From Coriobacteriaceae bacterium (GTDB lineage: Bacteria > Actinomycetota > Coriobacteriia > Coriobacteriales > Coriobacteriaceae), in contig CABIWB010000004.1 of assembly GCA_902362275.1 (NCBI GenBank), positions 35,225 through 99,224 of the forward strand: a stretch of 64,000 nt of DNA, in the 5' to 3' direction. The notes beneath the pieces are model-generated. The model did no database searches and was not told the origin of the DNA. It worked only from the letters and a program-made list of their open reading frames with translations. Position numbers and translations under genes: made by a program. Below are positions 18,087 through 25,305 of the stretch, piece by piece; within the stretch, counting starts at the first letter, position 1, and every line of letters starts with the position of its first letter.

Positions 18087-18270
18087 CCCTTTTTAGGGCT
18101 TGGGAAAGTTGGGGCTGATCGGCCCGTGTGCCCCTCCCCGCCCTTTTTTAGTTGTTGACATAGTTGACGTTAAAGCAGCGGGGCCGCACCCCTGATACCG
18201 GGATACGGCCCTTTTTAGTTGTTCAGATAGTTCAAATTGAACCCCTTTTTAGGGGCTTCAGAAACTTCAG
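18087..18270. repeat. four degenerate CCCTTTTTAG units
   Basis: Units share CC(C)TTTTTAG, then a purine-rich step and AGTT/ACTT followed by TT, for example TTGTTCAGATAGTTCAAATT. Spacing is uneven (55, 67 and 34 bp), so they are iteron-like rather than a strict tandem array. Confidence 0.45.
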
Positions 18271-18292
18271 ATTGAACGGCCCCGCCCTCGGC

Positions 18293-18351
18293 GCGGTATC
18301 GGCTTGGAACGAGCGCGGTTTTGGTCTACGGAGACCGCGCCCCGATACCGC
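18293..18351. repeat. nested 59-bp palindrome
   Basis: Outer arms GCGGTATCGG / CCGATACCGC and inner arms GCGCGGT / ACCGCGC enclose an inverted copy of the integrase arm decamer. Confidence 0.6.
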
Positions 18352-18379
18352 CCCGGCGACGGGGCCGCCACCTCGGGCG

Positions 18380-18743
18380 CTAGGCCCTGAGCCAATGTTC
18401 CCCGCCCCGGCCCCTCACGTAGACGGGGGCGTAGGCGGCCACTATCACGCCGTCAACGGTAAGCCCATCCTCCGGCTTTGCGTCCCGGGCCACCGTGGCG
18501 GCCTCTAGGGCCGTGTCCAACGGCTGCACCTCCAACGTACCCGCCTCGGCGTCAATGCGCCGAATACGGGCAATCTGTGGCGCTGAGGGGCAATCGTCGG
18601 CGGTCGAGCACGCCACCAAATCGCCGCGCTCCGGCTCTAGCGCCGTGTCCACCTCCACGACAACCCCCCCCCGCAGCGGGTACCGCGCCCACTATCTCCG
18701 GTAGGCCCTCGGCGATCATGCCCCCGATAAATCGAGTCGCCAT
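18380..18743 (-). pseudogene. small element protein, frame broken at a G9 tract
   Basis: The ATG at 18743 follows AGGAGGAGAC and opens MATRFIGGMIAEGLPEIVGA, but the frame breaks at a run of nine G (C9 on the plus strand, 18664-18672). With eight G the frame continues through VVVEVDTALEPERGDLVACS to the stop at 18380, giving about 120 residues of uniform composition. So the gene is off by one base in a homopolymer: a phase-variable tract, a mutation or a sequencing error. The product has no family I recognise; it is probably a small beta-rich protein. Confidence 0.6.
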
Positions 18744-18926
18744 GTCTCCTCCTCGTCTCTCCGTTCCGTTCCGGCGCTTCCCATGTTGCGCCGACGCCGC
18801 GCCCTCGGCGCCCTCGCTCCGCATGTCCCGGCGAAACGCCGAAACCCTGCACACGCCACGCCCCCGGCCCCGCCTCGCGGGTTCGCCCCGGCATGAAAAA
18901 GGCGCCGCCACGGCGGAGCCTCACAG

Positions 18927-18983
18927 TCAGATGAACGGGGCTATGTCCTTGGCCTCATTGAGGAACTTCCTCACCTTGGCCAT
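18927..18983 (-). CDS. 18-residue peptide
   Basis: MAKVRKFLNEAKDIAPFI starts two bases after the stop of the zinc-ribbon frame. It may be a real micro-peptide, since its context is tightly packed, but no independent evidence supports translation. Confidence 0.3.
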   Translation of the reverse strand: MAKVRKFLNEAKDIAPFI

Positions 18984-18985
18984 GG

Positions 18986-19201
18986 CTAAACCCCCCTGAC
19001 CCCGTCCTCGTAATTGCACCTGTCGCATCTCGCCCCGTAGGAGTTTCCGCGCTCGAAATAGCAGAGCGGCTCGCCGCAGTTCGGGCAGCGGACGTCCTTC
19101 TCGGGGTTCTCGCACTTATCGGCTACCGCGCTTCTCTCGGCCTCGGTCATTTTCGGCCATGTCCTCAGCTTCTGCATTCGATTCACCTGCTCAGTAGCCA
19201 T
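18986..19201 (-). CDS. small zinc-ribbon protein
   Basis: A 71-residue protein with two CxxC pairs, CPNCGEPLC and CDRC, separated by about 20 residues, as in a zinc ribbon. The N-terminal half is charged and helical. It begins within the last codons of the preceding tiny frame. Similar short zinc-ribbon proteins are common in phages and conjugative elements; function unknown. Confidence 0.6.
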   Translation of the reverse strand: MATEQVNRMQKLRTWPKMTEAERSAVADKCENPEKDVRCPNCGEPLCYFERGNSYGARCDRCNYEDGVRGV

Positions 19202-19269
19202 ATACGAGTTTTCTGTAGCTCTTCGTATATCTTACCTTAACCCCGGCCTCGCTAGCCCTCTGGTATGCG

Positions 19270-19386
19270 TCAACCATGAGAGACGCCCTCGACGGCCGCG
19301 ATGAGCGTGCAGCGGCAGTTGCACGTCTCGGCATACGGCGCCTCCGGGTCGCCCGGATAGCGGCAGCCGTTGCCGAACTTGCCCAT
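19270..19386 (-). CDS. short remnant resembling a phage head-morphogenesis C-terminus
   Basis: AGGAGGTG precedes this ATG. The 38 residues include PGDPEAPYAETCNCRCTLIA. That pattern (acidic/proline stretch, then E-x-x-N-C-R-C-T) resembles the C-terminal tail of Mu gpF-like minor head proteins. The rest of such a protein is absent, so this is either a remnant or a small stand-alone gene. An overlapping frame immediately downstream (about 28 residues, ATG in CATGGTTGA) could continue the chain after a frameshift. Confidence 0.4.
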   Translation of the reverse strand: MGKFGNGCRYPGDPEAPYAETCNCRCTLIAAVEGVSHG

Positions 19387-19393
19387 AGCGGCC

Positions 19394-19615
19394 TCACCTC
19401 CTAGCTTTCCTTTGCCTCGTGGCCTGAGCCTCGCCCAATAGGCCGTTGACCCGCTCCATGCCCTCACGCGCCTCGGCTATGAGGCATTGACGCTTTCCCG
19501 TGGCCTCGGCCTCCGCCGCCTCGATCTCTTTGAGGGTGTGCGTAGCGCTCCACCGTGAACGGCTGAGGGCATCGGGCATCCATTCGGCATGGATAGCGGC
19601 TCTAGCCCTCTCCAT
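19394..19615 (-). CDS. small helical element protein
   Basis: 73 residues, rich in Ala, Glu and Arg, with a predicted helical central part (TLKEIEAAEAEATGKRQ). It starts inside the end of the 253-residue gene with a 14-base overlap. No family recognised. Confidence 0.45.
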   Translation of the reverse strand: MERARAAIHAEWMPDALSRSRWSATHTLKEIEAAEAEATGKRQCLIAEAREGMERVNGLLGEAQATRQRKARR

Positions 19616-20363
19616 GCTCCCCGCTTTCCCTGAGCACGTATGAGCTTCGACCGTTCTCCCTCACGGCCTCCAGACCCGATGGCGGCAGGCCGACGGTTTT
19701 CATGCCGTGCCTGTCGCAGCTCGAAACGATTAGGCCTCTGCCGTCTATCCATGCCTTCACCGCCTCATGGCATACGGGGCACGGGGCGTGAAAGAACGTC
19801 TCGCCCGTCTCGAAAACGCCGGGGCCTCGCTCATAGTCGGTAGCCTCCTCGCTACTAGCCATTGGGCTTATAGGCCCATGGCTAGTAGCGGATAGGTCAT
19901 AGCTAGTAGGTAGTAGTTTATAGCTATGCTGTGTGCACACCCCGTCTGGCACGGGGTGTGACACGGGGTGTGACACCCCCTCTCCAGCTGGGGGAACGTT
20001 GCCGTTCCCGTCCTCCAGCCACCCGGTGAGGTCTATGTCCCGCAGCATGTTGGCCTTTCGCCACGAGTCCTCGCGGGCGTCGCTGAGGCGGTCGGCGTTG
20101 GCGTCGAAATAGGCGCGGGGCACGCCGTCCAGATGGTCGGGGGACACGCCCGTGAACCAATAGTCGATGAGCGCGGCAAGGTAGGCGCACCGCTCACCCT
20201 CGTCCTCTATCCTGAGCGACGCGAGGTAGTCCCGCAGTTGAATCTTGTCGTATGCGCACGGGGGCTTGCCGCTCGCAATGCCCCGGTCTTTCCTCATGCG
20301 CCTGAGTGCCGCCGCCCGGCGCTCGACCTCTCGGCGGTACTCTGTCCGCTTTTCGCTATCCAT
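19602..20363 (-). CDS. element protein, DUF6291-like N-terminus with C-terminal zinc-binding segment
   Basis: The 253-residue product starts with a basic helix. Residues about 45-105 (YLASLRIEDEGERCAYLAAL, then YFDANADRLSDARE) resemble the small helical domain often found at the start of phage replication-organiser proteins. A repetitive linker (SHPVSHPVPDG, then a Ser/Thr-rich stretch) follows. The C-terminus has CPVCHEA and CDRHG, a likely metal site. It overlaps the neighbouring HTH gene by eight bases. The replication role is a guess from context; the linker DNA contains short TAGCTAGTAG-type repeats. Confidence 0.55.
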   Translation of the reverse strand: MDSEKRTEYRREVERRAAALRRMRKDRGIASGKPPCAYDKIQLRDYLASLRIEDEGERCAYLAALIDYWFTGVSPDHLDGVPRAYFDANADRLSDAREDSWRKANMLRDIDLTGWLEDGNGNVPPAGEGVSHPVSHPVPDGVCTQHSYKLLPTSYDLSATSHGPISPMASSEEATDYERGPGVFETGETFFHAPCPVCHEAVKAWIDGRGLIVSSCDRHGMKTVGLPPSGLEAVRENGRSSYVLRESGEHGEG

Positions 20364-20559
20364 CGTCCACCCCCACGAGTGCGAGGGCCGACTTGCGGGT
20401 TACGTAGACGCGCCGCCCTATGCGCACCTCGTCGAGCGTCCCATGTCTGATGAGGCGGCGAACGTCCCTCTCGCTGAGGTCGAGCACCGCGCCCGCCTGA
20501 GCCGACGTTATGAGCCTCCCCATGTTCACGGGCACGGGCCTAATGTCCTCGTTCCACAC
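20356..20559 (-). CDS. small helix-turn-helix DNA-binding protein (MerR/Xis-like)
   Basis: 67 residues from a GTG with AGAGGGGG upstream. ITSAQAGAVLDLSERDVRRL and the following RHGTLDEVRIGRRVYV match the winged HTH-17 fold of excisionase-type proteins. This is one of two such proteins in the element; the other is at 20784-21008. Confidence 0.65.
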   Translation of the reverse strand: MWNEDIRPVPVNMGRLITSAQAGAVLDLSERDVRRLIRHGTLDEVRIGRRVYVTRKSALALVGVDDG

Positions 20560-20773
20560 TGCCGCCGCCCCCTCTCTTTCGCCTCGCTATCTCGCGCCCG
20601 ATGGCCTCGATACGGCCCCGCGCCCAAGCGCGGTAGGGCTGCCTGTACCCCTTAGCGGCTAGACGGGCCGTGAGGCGGTCTATCTCCTCGCCCATCTGCC
20701 GCCCGGTCATTCCCGGAACGTCGGCGTTCGCCGCGCACCTCGCGGCCTCCAGCGCCGTCCTGATCGGCCTCAT
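20540..20773 (-). CDS. small basic element protein
   Basis: 77 residues, Arg/Ala-rich, predicted mostly helical, with a glycine-rich tail (KRGGGGSVERGH). I used the internal ATG (MRPIRTALEA), which lies just downstream of the excisionase-like gene. No family recognised. Confidence 0.45.
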   Translation of the reverse strand: MRPIRTALEAARCAANADVPGMTGRQMGEEIDRLTARLAAKGYRQPYRAWARGRIEAIGREIARRKRGGGGSVERGH

Positions 20774-20783
20774 GCGCCGCGCC

Positions 20784-21008
20784 CTAGATGAGGCCCGCGT
20801 ATGCGAGCAGGCTGTCACGGTTGATGTTCCACTTGTTGCCCGTCTGAACGGCCTTGAGCTTGCCCGAGATACAGGCCCTCGTGATGGTCGTGCGCGAACG
20901 TCGGGCGATAACCTCGGCCTCGGCCACCACTAGCGGGTTCGGTAGTTCCGAAAAGCGCCCATCCCTTGCAAGCCCGGCGACGCTTTCGAGGTGTTCTTTG
21001 CTGCACAT
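20784..21008 (-). CDS. excisionase-like helix-turn-helix protein
   Basis: 74 residues. The C-terminal half (VIARRSRTTITRACISGKLK, then GNKWNINRDSLLAY) fits the HTH-17 excisionase fold that bends attachment-site DNA and drives excision by the integrase. It starts the lower operon, after a terminator that separates it from integrase and repressor. Confidence 0.65.
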   Translation of the reverse strand: MCSKEHLESVAGLARDGRFSELPNPLVVAEAEVIARRSRTTITRACISGKLKAVQTGNKWNINRDSLLAYAGLI

Positions 21009-21082
21009 TATGGGTTGCCCCCTCCTAATCGAGTTGCTACTTAGACGCGTCTCGCATCGTTTTTAACTCAACGGGCGTGCGA

Positions 21083-21127
21083 TATAAAACGGACGTTCTA
21101 CCTGCGATTATTCGGTAGAACGTCCGT
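21083..21127 (-). terminator. terminator or operator hairpin after the repressor-like gene
   Basis: A perfect 14-bp inverted repeat (ACGGACGTTCTACC / GGTAGAACGTCCGT) with an 11-base loop. On the minus strand it runs into TTTTAT, so it can end the integrase-repressor transcript. Its length also allows a role as an operator for the adjoining operon. Confidence 0.7.
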
Positions 21128-21238
21128 GATGCTTGGTATTCAGTTTGGTTTGCCGAACTTTCGGTATGTCGGGCTGTCCGTTTTTCGGCTAATGCGCACC
21201 GGGCGACGCCGCCGAGCGAGAAAAACCGAACGGGTTTT

Positions 21239-21748
21239 CTATTCGCCCTCGGCCTCGTTCGCTATTGCCATGTCCGTAGCTATCTCGGCTATAACCTCGC
21301 GTTGATGCTCCGTGAGATCGGGCCATGCGTCGAGCAGAACGGAGTACGGGGAAACCCACGGTTCGGGCGTCTCGTAGAACCCCGGACTAGCCATGCAGTC
21401 CACATCCAAGAGGCCCCGGATAAACTCTGTGTACCCCTCGGGCGTACCGCTCCAGTAGCTCTCGCAGTAGTTGACTATCCGAACGAGTTCCGGCGCTCTC
21501 ACGAGTTCCGGCTTGGCCGCCCACTCGCTTACCCTAGAGTTTGACCTATGGCATACGTTCGCCAAAACGCCCTGTTTGACCCCGCAGGCCTCTCGTATGC
21601 GGCGAATGGCGTCCGTCCCCACCCCGAACCGGGGCAGCCTTAGCGGAAAGACGCCGTACCGCCTCATCCATGCAATAGCCTCCTCGTCTGTCTCGAAAGT
21701 ATCGTGGAAATTGTCCGACTCTTTTCTCTTCGCTTTGTGTGCGTCCAT
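21239..21748 (-). CDS. HTH (Cro/CI-like) regulator of the element
   Basis: 169 residues from the ATG that shares bases with the integrase stop codon (GTGATGG). Residues about 45-85 (DAIRRIREACGVKQGVLANV, then CHRSNSRVSEWA) form a Cro/CI-like helix-turn-helix. The C-terminal half is acidic and helical (LTEHQREVIAEIATDMA). It is translationally coupled to the integrase and is probably the element's maintenance repressor; that role is inferred from position. Confidence 0.65.
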   Translation of the reverse strand: MDAHKAKRKESDNFHDTFETDEEAIAWMRRYGVFPLRLPRFGVGTDAIRRIREACGVKQGVLANVCHRSNSRVSEWAAKPELVRAPELVRIVNYCESYWSGTPEGYTEFIRGLLDVDCMASPGFYETPEPWVSPYSVLLDAWPDLTEHQREVIAEIATDMAIANEAEGE

Positions 21749-22950
21749 CACGCCTCACCGCCCGACAAAACGGTTTGCATGGTCTGGGCCGCGCGTTGCT
21801 TGCCCTCGGCTGTCGCGTCGGCGTAAATGTTGAGCGTCATGGCGGCGTTCGAGTGCCCCATAGATGCTGAGATGGCCTTAATGTCCACGTGAGCGGCTAC
21901 AGCCATGGTCGCGAACGTATGGCGCAGGTCGTGGAACGTCGGGCGGGTTCCCCTCGTCCCTTTCAGCTCCAGCGCCTCGGCAAGGTTGCGCCATCTCTGC
22001 CAAATCGTGTTTGGGCGCATGAAACCGCCACGAATGTCCCCGAGCACGTAGAGCGCCCCGGTGAACGGCACGCCCGCAGCGAGGCAGGCGGCCTCCATCT
22101 CATCGCGCCGGGCCACGAGGTCGGCGGCAAGCTCTGAGCCGAAATACACCGCGCGGGCGCTGCCGTCGTTCTTGGGGTCTTTGGCGTAGAACCTCGTTCC
22201 GTCGCGGCCTATGCTGTACTCCACCTTGAGCACGCCGCTATCGGTATCGACGTTCGCCCACCGGAGGCCGCATATCTCGCCCTCCCTCATGCCCGTGTAT
22301 AGGGCGATTTTCACCCCGAGCATAGCCGGGGTCATGCCCGCCACCCTGAGCACCTCGCGCACGGTTCGCACGCCCTCGGCGGTAAGCGAGTTGGGGCGCG
22401 GGCGTCCGGCCTTGGGCGGCTTTACGCCTCGGGTCGGGTCTTTGCCCAACAAATCGGTATCGACGGCCTGATTACACGCAGACCGTAGCAGCGTGAGCGC
22501 CTTTTTCATCGTTCCGGGGGCGTATGTCTCGCCCATCTTGGCAACCCACGCCCTCACCATGTCCGGGTTGAGATCGGAAAGCGCCACCTCCCCGAGCAGC
22601 GGGGAAATGATGTTGTCGAGCAGACGCCCGTACTCGTTGAACGTTGACGGGTCGATACTCGGGCGCTTGCCGTCGATATAGCGGCGAACGTAGGCGGCCA
22701 CGGTAAGCACCGTCTCCGGGTCGAACCCCAGAACCGCCAACGCCGCGCCCTCGCGCTGCCTCTGGTTCCACTCGGCCTCCATGGCCGCGCGCCATTCCTC
22801 CAGCTCTTTCTGGGCCGCGCGTTTCCCGGTGGCCTTGAGGGCCTTGGTCGTTTTCCTCCTCGCGCCGTCCTCGTCGATGTATTTCAGCGCCGCGCGGTAT
22901 TTCCCGCCCCTGCTTTCGAGGTTCGCGGCTATGTAGTGCGTGTACTTCAT
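21748..22950 (-). CDS. int: tyrosine site-specific integrase
   Basis: A phage-type tyrosine recombinase of 400 residues. It has an arm-binding/AP2-like N-terminus (RAALKYIDEDGARRKTTKAL) and a core-binding domain (residues about 75-180). The catalytic domain includes the first Arg in TGMREGEICGLRW, HDLRHTFATMA (His-x-x-Arg), then GHSNAAMTLNIYAD with the nucleophilic Tyr. I used the ATG with GGAG upstream; the frame stays open 54 codons further, but that region carries arm-type sites and attR. It inserts the element into tRNA-Gly. Confidence 0.93.
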   Translation of the reverse strand: MKYTHYIAANLESRGGKYRAALKYIDEDGARRKTTKALKATGKRAAQKELEEWRAAMEAEWNQRQREGAALAVLGFDPETVLTVAAYVRRYIDGKRPSIDPSTFNEYGRLLDNIISPLLGEVALSDLNPDMVRAWVAKMGETYAPGTMKKALTLLRSACNQAVDTDLLGKDPTRGVKPPKAGRPRPNSLTAEGVRTVREVLRVAGMTPAMLGVKIALYTGMREGEICGLRWANVDTDSGVLKVEYSIGRDGTRFYAKDPKNDGSARAVYFGSELAADLVARRDEMEAACLAAGVPFTGALYVLGDIRGGFMRPNTIWQRWRNLAEALELKGTRGTRPTFHDLRHTFATMAVAAHVDIKAISASMGHSNAAMTLNIYADATAEGKQRAAQTMQTVLSGGEA

Positions 22951-22959
22951 GCGTGCTCC

Positions 22960-23015
22960 GTAGACCAAAACGTAGACCAAATGTAGACCAAATAGCGTGT
23001 ACCTCTTTGGTCTAC
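22960..23015. repeat. arm-type integrase sites, right cluster
   Basis: Three direct copies of GTAGACCAAA (22960, 22972, 22983; 11-12 bp apart) and one inverted copy (TTTGGTCTAC, 23006-23015), between the integrase start and attR. They also overlap the likely integrase promoter region, which would allow autoregulation. Confidence 0.7.
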
Positions 23016-23097
23016 GTTGCACATTATGGCACATAACGCGCGTTTTACCTGCAACGTTAGTAACGCTTTTTATCTCTTTGAACACTTGCGTGTAAGA

Positions 23098-23142
23098 TTC
23101 CCAAGCTGACACTCGCGGGTTCGAGTCCCGTTGCCCGCTCCA
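23098..23142. repeat. attR core
   Basis: Exact 45-bp copy of the tRNA-Gly 3' portion. Before integration this was the tRNA end, so sequence to its right is the native tRNA-Gly downstream region. Confidence 0.92.
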
Positions 23143-23462
23143 GTTAAGAGCACAAGCATGGCACCATCACGGTGCCGTGCTTTTTTCAATAAAGTGCCGG
23201 GACTCGAACCCGACAGGGTGCGAGCGTTAAGCAAACGCGAAGCGTTTGTAGCGAGCAGGCGAAGGCGCCGACAGGCGCCTGAAGCCGGTGCGGATTTGCG
23301 AAGCAAATACGCGGACGTCCCGTTGCCCGCTCCACCGAGCGCGGAAGACCTCGGGACGGCCAATTCAACAAAGTCTCCCCCATCGTCTCCGTGAATCCGA
23401 GGAGATCGCCGCAGCCGGTGCGCGTCCGCGACGCGGGCGCGCGGACGTCCCGTTGCCCGCTC
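23143..23462 (+). repeat. tRNA-Gly 3'-tail repeat modules
   Basis: After the attR copy of the tRNA end come a terminator, then GCCGGGACTCGAACCCGAC (a T-arm-like palindrome). Three hairpins follow: CAAACGCgaaGCGTTTG, GGCGCCgacaGGCGCC and ATTTGCgaaGCAAAT. Next is a re-created tRNA 3' end, GTCCCGTTGCCCGCTCCA, at 23317-23334. A shorter second unit repeats AGCCGGTGCG, a changed hairpin (GTCCGCgacGCGGGC) and the same tRNA tail at 23445-23462. No protein gene is seen. Confidence 0.8.
23154..23186 (+). terminator. native terminator of tRNA-Gly
   Basis: A 12-bp stem (AAGCATGGCACC / GGTGCCGTGCTT) with a 5-base loop and six T. It is now separated from the tRNA by the integrated element. Confidence 0.85.
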
Positions 23463-23566
23463 CAATTCCAAAATGTTAGGTTAATGCCTGCTGCCCATAC
23501 TTGCACCTGCGCACGGTACAATGGTTGGGGTACGACCAACGTGCCAATAACCAAAAAGGAGCCGCT

Positions 23567-24913
23567 ATGATCGATCGCTATACCCGCCCGGAGATGGGAC
23601 ACATCTTCTCCCTCGAGAACAAGTACACCATTTGGCAGGAAATCGAGGTTCTGGCCTGCGAGGCCCAGGCGGAGCTCGGCAAGATCGGTATTTCCAAAGA
23701 CGAGGCCCAGTGGATCCGCGACCATGCCAACTTTGAGAAGGCGAAGGTCGATGAGATCGAGGAAGTCACGCGCCACGACGTCATTGCCTTCCTGACCAAC
23801 ATGAAGGAGTACATCGATGCCGATGTTCCCGAGGGCGACCCCAAGCCCAGCCGCTGGGTTCACTATGGCATGACCAGCTCCGATCTGGGCGACACGGCCC
23901 TGTGCTACCAGCTCACCCAGGCCTGCGACCTGATCATCGAGGATGTCAAGAAGCTCGGCGAGATTTGCAAGCGTCGCGCCTTTGAGGAGCGCAACACGCT
24001 CTGTGCCGGCCGTACTCATGGCATCCATGCCGAGCCGATGACCTTTGGCATGAAGTTTGGCTCTTGGGCCTGGGAGCTCAAGCGCGATCTGGACCGTCTT
24101 GAGGATGCCCGCAAGAACGTTGCCTTTGGTGCCATCTCGGGCGCTGTCGGCACGTACAGCTCCATCGAGCCGTTTGTCGAGGAATATGTCTGCGAGCATC
24201 TGGGCCTGGTTCACGACCCGCTGTCCACGCAGGTTATTAGCCGCGATCATCACGCCTACCTCGCCGGCGTTCTTGCCACCACCGCGGCCACCTGTGAGCG
24301 CATCGCTACCGAGGTTCGCAATCTGCAGAAGACCGATACACTCGAGGCCGAGGAGCCGTTCCGTAAGGGTCAAAAGGGCAGCTCCGCCATGCCGCACAAG
24401 CGCAACCCGATCACCATGGAGAAGGTCTGCGGTCTGTCGCGCGTCGTGAAGTCCAACGCCCAGGTTGCCTTCGATAACGTCGCCCTGTGGCACGAGCGTG
24501 ACATTTCGCACTCCTCTGCCGAGCGCGTTGCCCAGGCTGACAGCTTCATCGCCCTCGACCACATGTTCCAGTGCCTCATCCGCGTTATCGACGGCCTGCA
24601 GCTGTACCCTGCCCGCATGATGGCCAACCTCAATAAGACCCGCGGGCTCATCTTCTCCTCCAAGGTGCTGCTGGCCCTCGTCGACACGGGCATCACCCGC
24701 GAGGACGCGTACGCCATTGTGCAGGAGAACGCCATGGCAACCTGGCATGAGGTACAGGATTGTGTCTCCGGCCCCACCTTTAAAGAACGTCTCGAGGCCG
24801 ACCCGCGCTGCACCGTTAGCCAGGAGAAGCTCGACGAGATTTTTGATCCGTGGGACTTCCTCACCCGTATCGACACGGTCTTTGATCGTCTGGAGCAGCT
24901 GAGCTTCGAGTAG
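23567..24913 (+). CDS. purB: adenylosuccinate lyase
   Basis: PurB catalyses two steps of purine synthesis: SAICAR to AICAR, and adenylosuccinate to AMP, each releasing fumarate. The fumarase/aspartase-superfamily signature GSSAMPHKRNP is present, with TSSDLGDTA and RTHGIHAEP in the active-site regions. The ATG follows AAAAAGGAG. The product is 448 residues, normal for PurB. It stands alone with a TACAAT -10-like element upstream. purC lies 4 kb downstream in another transcript. Confidence 0.95.
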   Translation: MIDRYTRPEMGHIFSLENKYTIWQEIEVLACEAQAELGKIGISKDEAQWIRDHANFEKAKVDEIEEVTRHDVIAFLTNMKEYIDADVPEGDPKPSRWVHYGMTSSDLGDTALCYQLTQACDLIIEDVKKLGEICKRRAFEERNTLCAGRTHGIHAEPMTFGMKFGSWAWELKRDLDRLEDARKNVAFGAISGAVGTYSSIEPFVEEYVCEHLGLVHDPLSTQVISRDHHAYLAGVLATTAATCERIATEVRNLQKTDTLEAEEPFRKGQKGSSAMPHKRNPITMEKVCGLSRVVKSNAQVAFDNVALWHERDISHSSAERVAQADSFIALDHMFQCLIRVIDGLQLYPARMMANLNKTRGLIFSSKVLLALVDTGITREDAYAIVQENAMATWHEVQDCVSGPTFKERLEADPRCTVSQEKLDEIFDPWDFLTRIDTVFDRLEQLSFE

Positions 24914-24939
24914 GTTCGGGCATAACGTTAGCTTTTTAG

Positions 24940-24980
24940 GGCGCTTTGCTGGTAATGTGTGTTGCCGGCAAAGCGCCTCG
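24940..24980 (+). terminator. hairpin after purB
   Basis: A 10-bp stem (GGCGCTTTGC / GCAAAGCGCC) with an 18-base loop. The following T tract is weak. Confidence 0.5.
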
Positions 24981-25041
24981 TTGCATTTAGGGAAAGACGG
25001 GGATAATAGTCGTCTCGAATAACATTCTGAGAGGGGATCGC

Positions 25042-25305
25042 ATGATTTCGTTTGATTACAAGCCTCAAGGCGTGTGCGCTCGCAATATTCACCTTGACCT
25101 TTCCGATGACGGCAACAAGGTGATGGGCGTTGAGTTTACCGGCGGCTGCGACGGCAATCTCAAGGCTATCTCCAAGCTGGTCGAGGGCGCTCCTGCCGAT
25201 CGCGTAATCGAGGTTCTCGCCGGTAATACCTGCGGTATGAAAAAGACCTCCTGCGCCGACCAGCTTACACGCGCTATCGAGGCCGCTCGCGCCGAGATCG
25301 CCTAA
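25042..25305 (+). CDS. TSCPD-domain protein
   Basis: An 87-residue protein with the TSCPD-family pattern: VEFTGGCDGNLKAISKLVEG, then a cysteine in NTCGM and the end TSCADQLTRAIE. The conserved cysteines suggest metal binding. In other proteins this domain is fused to vitamin-B12-dependent ribonucleotide reductase. The free-standing form has no assigned function that I know. Its stop codon shares one base with the start of the next gene. Confidence 0.8.
   Translation: MISFDYKPQGVCARNIHLDLSDDGNKVMGVEFTGGCDGNLKAISKLVEGAPADRVIEVLAGNTCGMKKTSCADQLTRAIEAARAEIA

Larger units (their letters stand above)
17947..18379. other. non-coding left end of the element
   Basis: No gene is seen. The segment holds integrase arm-type decamers, four degenerate copies of a unit beginning CCCTTTTTAG (18087, 18142, 18209, 18243), and a nested palindrome at 18293-18351. 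It is a candidate site for a replication, transfer or packaging origin; nothing identifies which. Confidence 0.6.
17902..23142. mobile_element. 5.2-kb integrative element in tRNA-Gly
   Basis: Bounded by perfect 45-bp direct repeats of the tRNA-Gly 3' portion. The integrase gene lies next to the right repeat and reads inward. Twelve minus-strand reading frames follow in close or overlapping order: integrase, repressor-like, then excisionase-like, two small proteins, a 253-residue protein and several very small frames. No relaxase, capsid, terminase or replication initiator is recognisable, so it is a satellite-sized or decayed element. Copies of the decamer GTAGACCAAA cluster near both ends as likely integrase arm sites. 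Confidence 0.9.

Noticed and set aside
23317-23462. Extra tRNA-Gly genes at the repeated tails
   Set aside because: Only the T-arm/acceptor 3' portion is present; D and anticodon arms are missing.
23186-24748. 520-codon antisense frame across purB and the tRNA-tail repeats
   Set aside because: Its C-terminal part is repeat DNA translated on the wrong strand, and its main part is antisense to purB.
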